From NCBI GenBank assembly GCA_048421225.1, contig DBFNRV010000047.1:1-26064 (forward strand): a DNA stretch of 26,064 nucleotides. The letters are read 5' to 3'. Positions 21,589-26,064 of this stretch are shown piece by piece. A program made the position numbers and the translations under genes. Origin of the DNA: UMGS946 sp048421225. Lineage in GTDB: Bacteria > Bacillota > Clostridia > Christensenellales > CAG-138. Every line of letters starts with the position of its first letter. Within the stretch, counting starts at the first letter, position 1. The notes under the pieces were generated by a model, which saw only the letters and a program-made list of their open reading frames with translations, did no database searches and was not told the DNA's origin.

Positions 21589-23676
21589 ATGAAGAGGTTT
21601 TTTGCAACACTTCTTGCATTGATGATGGTCTTCACACTGGTCTTCATGGTAGCCTGTGGAGGCGACGAAACCGGTGGCAGCCCGGATCCGAATGCTACTA
21701 AAAACCCAAACGCGAGCGCTACGCCAGCGCCGCCACCTTCAATGGAACCCACAAGCGGAGGTCAGCTTATCATTGGCCAGACGACCGAGCTGTCGGGCGA
21801 CTGGGAAACCGTTTGGACGAACAACGCAGCTGATAAGGACGTTCTCGACCTTATCAATGGAACCGACACGGTAGTCACGGACAAGGACGCCGAATACATC
21901 TGGAACGAGTCAGTTATAACCGAGCACAAGGAAGAGACTGACGCGGATGGAAACAAGACATACACGATCACGATCCGTGATGGTATGAAATGGACAAACG
22001 GCGAGCCGATCACCGCTGCTGACTATGTAGCCCGTGTTCTTCTGTTCAGCTCCCCCGTTATCCTTAAGGCCGGCGCATCCGCGACATCAGGCATGTACTA
22101 TGTTGGCTATGATGATTTCAAGAAGGGTGAAACCAACGTATTTTCCGGCGTTCGCCTGATCGATAGCAAAACCTTCTCCGTAACCGTAGACGGCTCCGAA
22201 GAAAAGGGCTATCTCCCATTCTACTATGACATCAACTACGCCGGTATAACCGCTCTCCCGATCACCATGTGGCTGGGTGAAGACATTGAAGTAGCCGACG
22301 ATGGACAAGGCGCATACTTCAAGTGCGAAGAGATTGACGCTGTCGTGGAAAAGGTTGACGCTGAGGGTAAGCCGGTCGTTGACGACCAGGGCAACCCTGT
22401 AACAGAAGCAATGAAGATTCCTGAGTTCGATCCCAGAAATGAAGATCTTCAGGAAACGATCAGCGCCGCAAGGTTTGCCACATCAAACCGTCAGACCTAC
22501 GGCCCGTATAAGATCGTATACTATGATGGCGCTGCAAAACAGTGCGTTCTTGAGATCAACGAGGACTATCTTGGAAACTATGAAGGCCAGAAGGCTCAGA
22601 TCGAAAGAATCGTCATGGTTAAGACCGAAACCGCAACCCAGTTCGACCTGCTCAAGACTGGCCAGATCGACCTGATCGTCGGTCTCACCGACGGTGATGA
22701 AATCAACAATGCTCTTGACCTCGAATCCAAGGGCGGCTTTAAAACCGTTGATTACGAGCGTGCAGGCTACGGCAAGATCATGTTCCAGTGCGACTTTGGT
22801 CCCACACAGTTCGTAAACGTTCGTAAAGCGCTTGCCCACCTCCTTGACAGGAACGCATTCTGCGATACTTTCTGCCAGGGCTACGGCGCGGTTGTAAACG
22901 GACCTTACGGCGTTGCACAGTGGATGTATAAGGAATCCGAACAAGAACTCAATCAGAAGCTTGATTCCTATAGCTACGATGTAAATACAGCTATTAGTCT
23001 CCTCGAAGAGGATGGATGGGTACTTGATGAAAACGGTAACGCTTACTCCGGCACCGGCACCCGTTATAAGGAAGTAACAGCTGAAGAAGCAGGCGATTAT
23101 CAGCACAACGTCAAAGTTGGCGGCAAGACCCTGATGCCTCTTATCATCGAATGGTGTTCTTCTTCCGGCAACCCCGTTTCAGAGCTTATCGATACGATGC
23201 TCAAAAGCGGTGATCAGACGACCCAGGCTGGTGTGGTTATCAACCGTGCCATCATGGACTTCTCAGAGCTGCTCAACTACATGTATCGCGATGACAGCCA
23301 GGGCGAGAAATACGGCGTACCGACATATGGTATGTACAACCTTGCAACCAGCTTCTATCCGCAGTATGACTTCAGCTACAACTTCTCACTGGATCCCGTT
23401 ATGATAGAAGCGGGCCTGAACACGAACTTCATCTTTGATGAACAGCTTGACACGCTTTCTATGGAAATGGTTTACGGTGTTGAGTATGGCGATGACGAAA
23501 CATTCCGCCAGAAGTTCGTTGACTTCGTAGTACGTTGGAATGAACTCCTTCCGGAGATTCCGCTGTATTCGAACATCTACTATGATGTCTTTAATGAGAA
23601 GCTCCAGGGCTATGAGGAAATCTCTGCATTCTGGACAGCTATCGACCAGATTCTCTACTGCACGGTAAGCGAGTAA
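21589..23676 (+). CDS. ABC transporter solute-binding lipoprotein, family 5 (peptide/nickel type)
   Basis: This 695-residue lipoprotein captures peptides or similar solutes outside the membrane for an ABC importer. The signal peptide ends in the lipobox FMVAC (Cys23). A Pro/Thr/Asn/Ser-rich linker follows to about residue 57, then the SBP_bac_5 domain. Typical family pieces are the TYTITIRDGMKWTNGEPITAADYV region and the later FGPTQFVNVRKALAHLLDRN. The start at 21589 is chosen for its consensus SD AAGGAGGA and because it gives a proper signal peptide; the in-frame upstream extension from 21445 does not. Codon use differs from the rest of the window: ATC, GAC, CTC and CGT replace ATA, GAT, CTT/TTA and AGG, the sign of a highly expressed gene. 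No permease or ATPase gene is adjacent. Confidence 0.93.
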   Translation: MKRFFATLLALMMVFTLVFMVACGGDETGGSPDPNATKNPNASATPAPPPSMEPTSGGQLIIGQTTELSGDWETVWTNNAADKDVLDLINGTDTVVTDKDAEYIWNESVITEHKEETDADGNKTYTITIRDGMKWTNGEPITAADYVARVLLFSSPVILKAGASATSGMYYVGYDDFKKGETNVFSGVRLIDSKTFSVTVDGSEEKGYLPFYYDINYAGITALPITMWLGEDIEVADDGQGAYFKCEEIDAVVEKVDAEGKPVVDDQGNPVTEAMKIPEFDPRNEDLQETISAARFATSNRQTYGPYKIVYYDGAAKQCVLEINEDYLGNYEGQKAQIERIVMVKTETATQFDLLKTGQIDLIVGLTDGDEINNALDLESKGGFKTVDYERAGYGKIMFQCDFGPTQFVNVRKALAHLLDRNAFCDTFCQGYGAVVNGPYGVAQWMYKESEQELNQKLDSYSYDVNTAISLLEEDGWVLDENGNAYSGTGTRYKEVTAEEAGDYQHNVKVGGKTLMPLIIEWCSSSGNPVSELIDTMLKSGDQTTQAGVVINRAIMDFSELLNYMYRDDSQGEKYGVPTYGMYNLATSFYPQYDFSYNFSLDPVMIEAGLNTNFIFDEQLDTLSMEMVYGVEYGDDETFRQKFVDFVVRWNELLPEIPLYSNIYYDVFNEKLQGYEEISAFWTAIDQILYCTVSE

Positions 23677-23710
23677 TTGCATAACTACTGTGTGAGCTGA
23701 TTAAGCAATG

Positions 23711-23750
23711 AAATGTACGGCGGGTGATTCCGCCGTACATTTATTTATTT
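23711..23750 (+). terminator. Strong terminator between the two solute-binding protein genes
   Basis: AATGTACGGCGG (23712-23723) pairs perfectly with CCGCCGTACATT (23730-23741), plus one outer A-T pair, over a 6-nt loop and followed by TATTTATTT. It should end most transcripts of the first gene, so the second copy is expressed separately or by read-through. I see no convincing promoter in 23751-23860. Confidence 0.9.
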
Positions 23751-23875
23751 CTCAAAGATGATTTTAAATACAAATCTGACAGCAGAACTATTACCCCTCC
23801 TTCCTCATTGTAATATTGCCCGCATCTTGAATAATTTGTTAAGATTAAAATAACGTTTATTAGGAGGTTAAAAAG

Positions 23876-25945
23876 ATGAAACGCATAATTGGTTTGATAT
23901 CAATCATACTCATAACCGTCTTCTCAACCGCATGCAGGCCTGCTACAAACGGACCTGAAAGCAGCATCGCTCAACCGCCGTCATCCCAGGCCGCTGAAAC
24001 CCCTAAAGCCACTCAAGCGCCGCCTTCCGGGGAATTGACCATAGGTTTATTCTATGAAATTTATAATGATTGGGAGTATTACTGGAACTACCATCAAATG
24101 ATCCATCCTAACGCTCTTGTTAACGCTTTAAATACGGTTACGCATAACAGGAGTGGCGAATACATAATTGACCCCTATGTGGTAAAATCAATGGATACCT
24201 CATTGGACGACGAAGGAAATAAAACCTTCACCTTTGAGATATGGGACGACCTTAAGTGGTCCAACGGCGAACCTATCCGTGCCGAACACTTTGTAGCCAG
24301 CTTTCTCTTTTTTAATTCACATGTCATAAAAACGGATATAAACGTAATATACAGTTATCTAATAGGCTATAGTCAATACAAGAACGGGGAAAGCGATGTA
24401 TTTGAGGGCATTAGGCTGTTGGACAATTATATATTCTCTCTTACCGTTTCCTCCGAGTATTTGCCTTATTATCATGAACTAAAGTACGTCGACGCCGCTC
24501 CGCTTTCAATAGATATGTGGCTGGGTAAAGACTATGAAATAAAAGACGACGGAGAGGGCGCATATATTGCCTTAAATGGAAAGCCGGCCTTTAGCGGCGT
24601 TGTGCTGCCATCCCCAACCCCGATAGATGACACGTATGAAGACGATATGGGAACGGAGACCACTGAACAGCCGGAGCTGACAGAGGAACCCGCAGACGAT
24701 GGATTAAGCCCTGAAATGAGAAAGCTGCTGGCAAGGGTAGAAGAGGCGAGACATATGGGAGCGGGAAGAATAACAGCAGGACCCTATATGGTAGAGGAGT
24801 TTGATTCGAATAATTGCATACTTAGTGTTAATCCATATTATAAGGGCAACTTCGAAGGGCAAAAACCAAACATTAAAACCATCATTTTTAAAAATATCCG
24901 CGATGATAACTATATAAATATTAAAAACTTAATCAATGTTGGAAAGATAGATTTATTAATCAAGGTTTTTTCAGAGATGGAAGATGAGACAAACCTAATA
25001 AATTCGGCAATATCAGGCGAATTAAACTACAAATCCTATAACAGGTCTGGTATGGGCAAATTGCAGCTTCAGTGTGATTTTGGCCCTACGCAGTTTGTAA
25101 AGGTACGTCAGGCACTGGCATGCCTTATAGATAGAAACGCCTATAAAAACGAGTTCTGCGGCTATGGCGTAATCTTTAACGCACCATACTGCGACGATAT
25201 GTGGATGTATGCTGAAAACCGTGAGGAGCTGGAGGCAAGGCTTGACGATTACGCCTTTGACTATGACAGGGCTGTCAGGTTGCTGGAAAGTGACGGCTGG
25301 GTGCTCGATGAGAAGGGTAAGGAGTACGCAGGAAATGGAATAAGGTACAAAGAGGTAACGAAACAGGAAGCTGGAAATTACGAACATAATATCAAGCTGA
25401 AGGATGGCCGGATACTTATGCCGTTGATTATAGAAAGAGCGGCCACCTCTTCTTCGGTGTTTAGCGATTATTTATTTAGCTATATTGATACGAATGAATT
25501 GATTGAATCAGCAGGTATAAAGATTAATGCGGTACATATAGATTTTGGTGAGGTGCTTAACTATTTTTATAGGGATGAAAGCGCGGACGCCAAGTATGGC
25601 GTGCCCAAATTTGGGCTTTACAATTTTGCTATGAGTTACAGTATGCTATATGACCTCTCATATAATTATGCTATTGACGATCCTAGAGGCAATACCAATT
25701 ATATCTTTGACGAGCGGTTGAGCAAGCTTGCGTATGATATGGTCTACAGCGTTGAGCCGGGGGATCGGGAACGGTTCGGGGATATATGGGTTGAATTTAT
25801 AGTCAGGTGGAATGAATTGCTGCCCGATATACCGCTGTATTCAAATACATACTATGACATATATAACTCAAGAATAAACAATTATGATGTAAATACCTTC
25901 TGGGATTGGTCTGATCAGCTGTTATATTGTACAGTTGATGAGTAA
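23876..25945 (+). CDS. ABC transporter solute-binding lipoprotein, family 5, diverged tandem paralogue
   Basis: This 689-residue paralogue of the preceding gene is collinear with it for its whole length. Shared blocks include CDFGPTQF, DGWVLDE, RYKEVT, LMPLIIE, YGVP and RWNELLP, and both end QLLYCTV/QILYCTV plus a short acidic end. The signal peptide ends VFSTAC (Cys20), with Ser at -3, a less standard lipobox. An acidic, Thr/Glu/Pro-rich insert at about residues 244-280 (PTPIDDTYEDDMGTE and TEQPELTEEPADD) replaces a different segment in the first copy. Codon use is AT-rich (ATA, TTA, AAT, GAT), without the highly-expressed pattern of its neighbour. The SD TTAGGAGG is good. Substrate is unknown and may differ from that of the first copy. 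Confidence 0.9.
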   Translation: MKRIIGLISIILITVFSTACRPATNGPESSIAQPPSSQAAETPKATQAPPSGELTIGLFYEIYNDWEYYWNYHQMIHPNALVNALNTVTHNRSGEYIIDPYVVKSMDTSLDDEGNKTFTFEIWDDLKWSNGEPIRAEHFVASFLFFNSHVIKTDINVIYSYLIGYSQYKNGESDVFEGIRLLDNYIFSLTVSSEYLPYYHELKYVDAAPLSIDMWLGKDYEIKDDGEGAYIALNGKPAFSGVVLPSPTPIDDTYEDDMGTETTEQPELTEEPADDGLSPEMRKLLARVEEARHMGAGRITAGPYMVEEFDSNNCILSVNPYYKGNFEGQKPNIKTIIFKNIRDDNYINIKNLINVGKIDLLIKVFSEMEDETNLINSAISGELNYKSYNRSGMGKLQLQCDFGPTQFVKVRQALACLIDRNAYKNEFCGYGVIFNAPYCDDMWMYAENREELEARLDDYAFDYDRAVRLLESDGWVLDEKGKEYAGNGIRYKEVTKQEAGNYEHNIKLKDGRILMPLIIERAATSSSVFSDYLFSYIDTNELIESAGIKINAVHIDFGEVLNYFYRDESADAKYGVPKFGLYNFAMSYSMLYDLSYNYAIDDPRGNTNYIFDERLSKLAYDMVYSVEPGDRERFGDIWVEFIVRWNELLPDIPLYSNTYYDIYNSRINNYDVNTFWDWSDQLLYCTVDE

Positions 25946-26064
25946 TATATGACTGGCGAGGACATTTTATGACATATTTTCGTCAATTTTTTTGGTAATA
26001 AGTTGTTGCAAGTTATATGAAACTTTTAGTAGATTAAATGAAAATTATGCAATAAATAGCAATG
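25946..26064. other. AT-rich right edge, no gene seen
   Basis: After the second solute-binding protein I see no hairpin terminator and no start codon with an SD. The DNA is AT-rich and may be the upstream region of a gene beyond the window. Confidence 0.4.

Overview
The window reads as chromosomal DNA of a Bacillota (Firmicutes) bacterium, most likely an uncultured member of the Clostridia. The reasons are near-consensus Shine-Dalgarno sites before almost every gene, a T-box leader on thrS, a DUF1292 gene, Cys-lipobox lipoproteins, and a V-type ATPase operon with the gene order of Enterococcus hirae ntp. Every clearly protein-coding gene except one micro-ORF lies on the + strand. I see no tRNA or rRNA gene, CRISPR array, insertion sequence or phage gene.

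Layout. 1-931: the 3' end of an unrecognised gene, then a mostly empty stretch with one weak small ORF. 932-3370: a lipoprotein N-acetylmuramoyl-L-alanine amidase, a PHP-family phosphoesterase, and a DUF1292 protein with an unusual Cys/His-rich tail. 3417-5816: threonyl-tRNA synthetase behind a complete T-box leader (specifier ACC), closed by a very strong bidirectional hairpin. 5978-7946: a stand-alone MreB/Mbl-type actin and a secreted or membrane-anchored protein of unknown function. 7947-8573: a regulatory island of about 600 bp holding a 22-codon hydrophobic micro-ORF on the - strand, a + promoter facing it, a hairpin between them and a second long RNA hairpin. 8574-12332: argS, serS and ktrA. 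12475-21153: nine V-ATPase genes in the order G/H-like stalk, I, K, E, C, F, A, B, D. 21496-25945: two tandem paralogous family-5 ABC solute-binding lipoproteins without their permeases.

How the genes fit together. The core is housekeeping: three aminoacyl-tRNA synthetases, cell-wall and shape functions, and ion homeostasis. The K subunit keeps the residues that bind Na+ in E. hirae NtpK, so the rotary ATPase is probably a Na+ pump. KtrA, the regulator of a K+ uptake system, lies directly upstream, which suggests linked Na+/K+ handling. The first solute-binding protein looks highly expressed: extended -10 promoter, hairpin at the mRNA 5' end, strong SD, a codon set unlike the rest of the window and a strong terminator. 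Its downstream copy has none of these.

The best candidate for something undescribed is 7997-8270. There a micropeptide gene has its own promoter and SD and is opposed by a convergent promoter, with a shared hairpin between them. This is the layout of a par/Fst-like type I toxin-antitoxin locus. It is a proposal from sequence architecture only.
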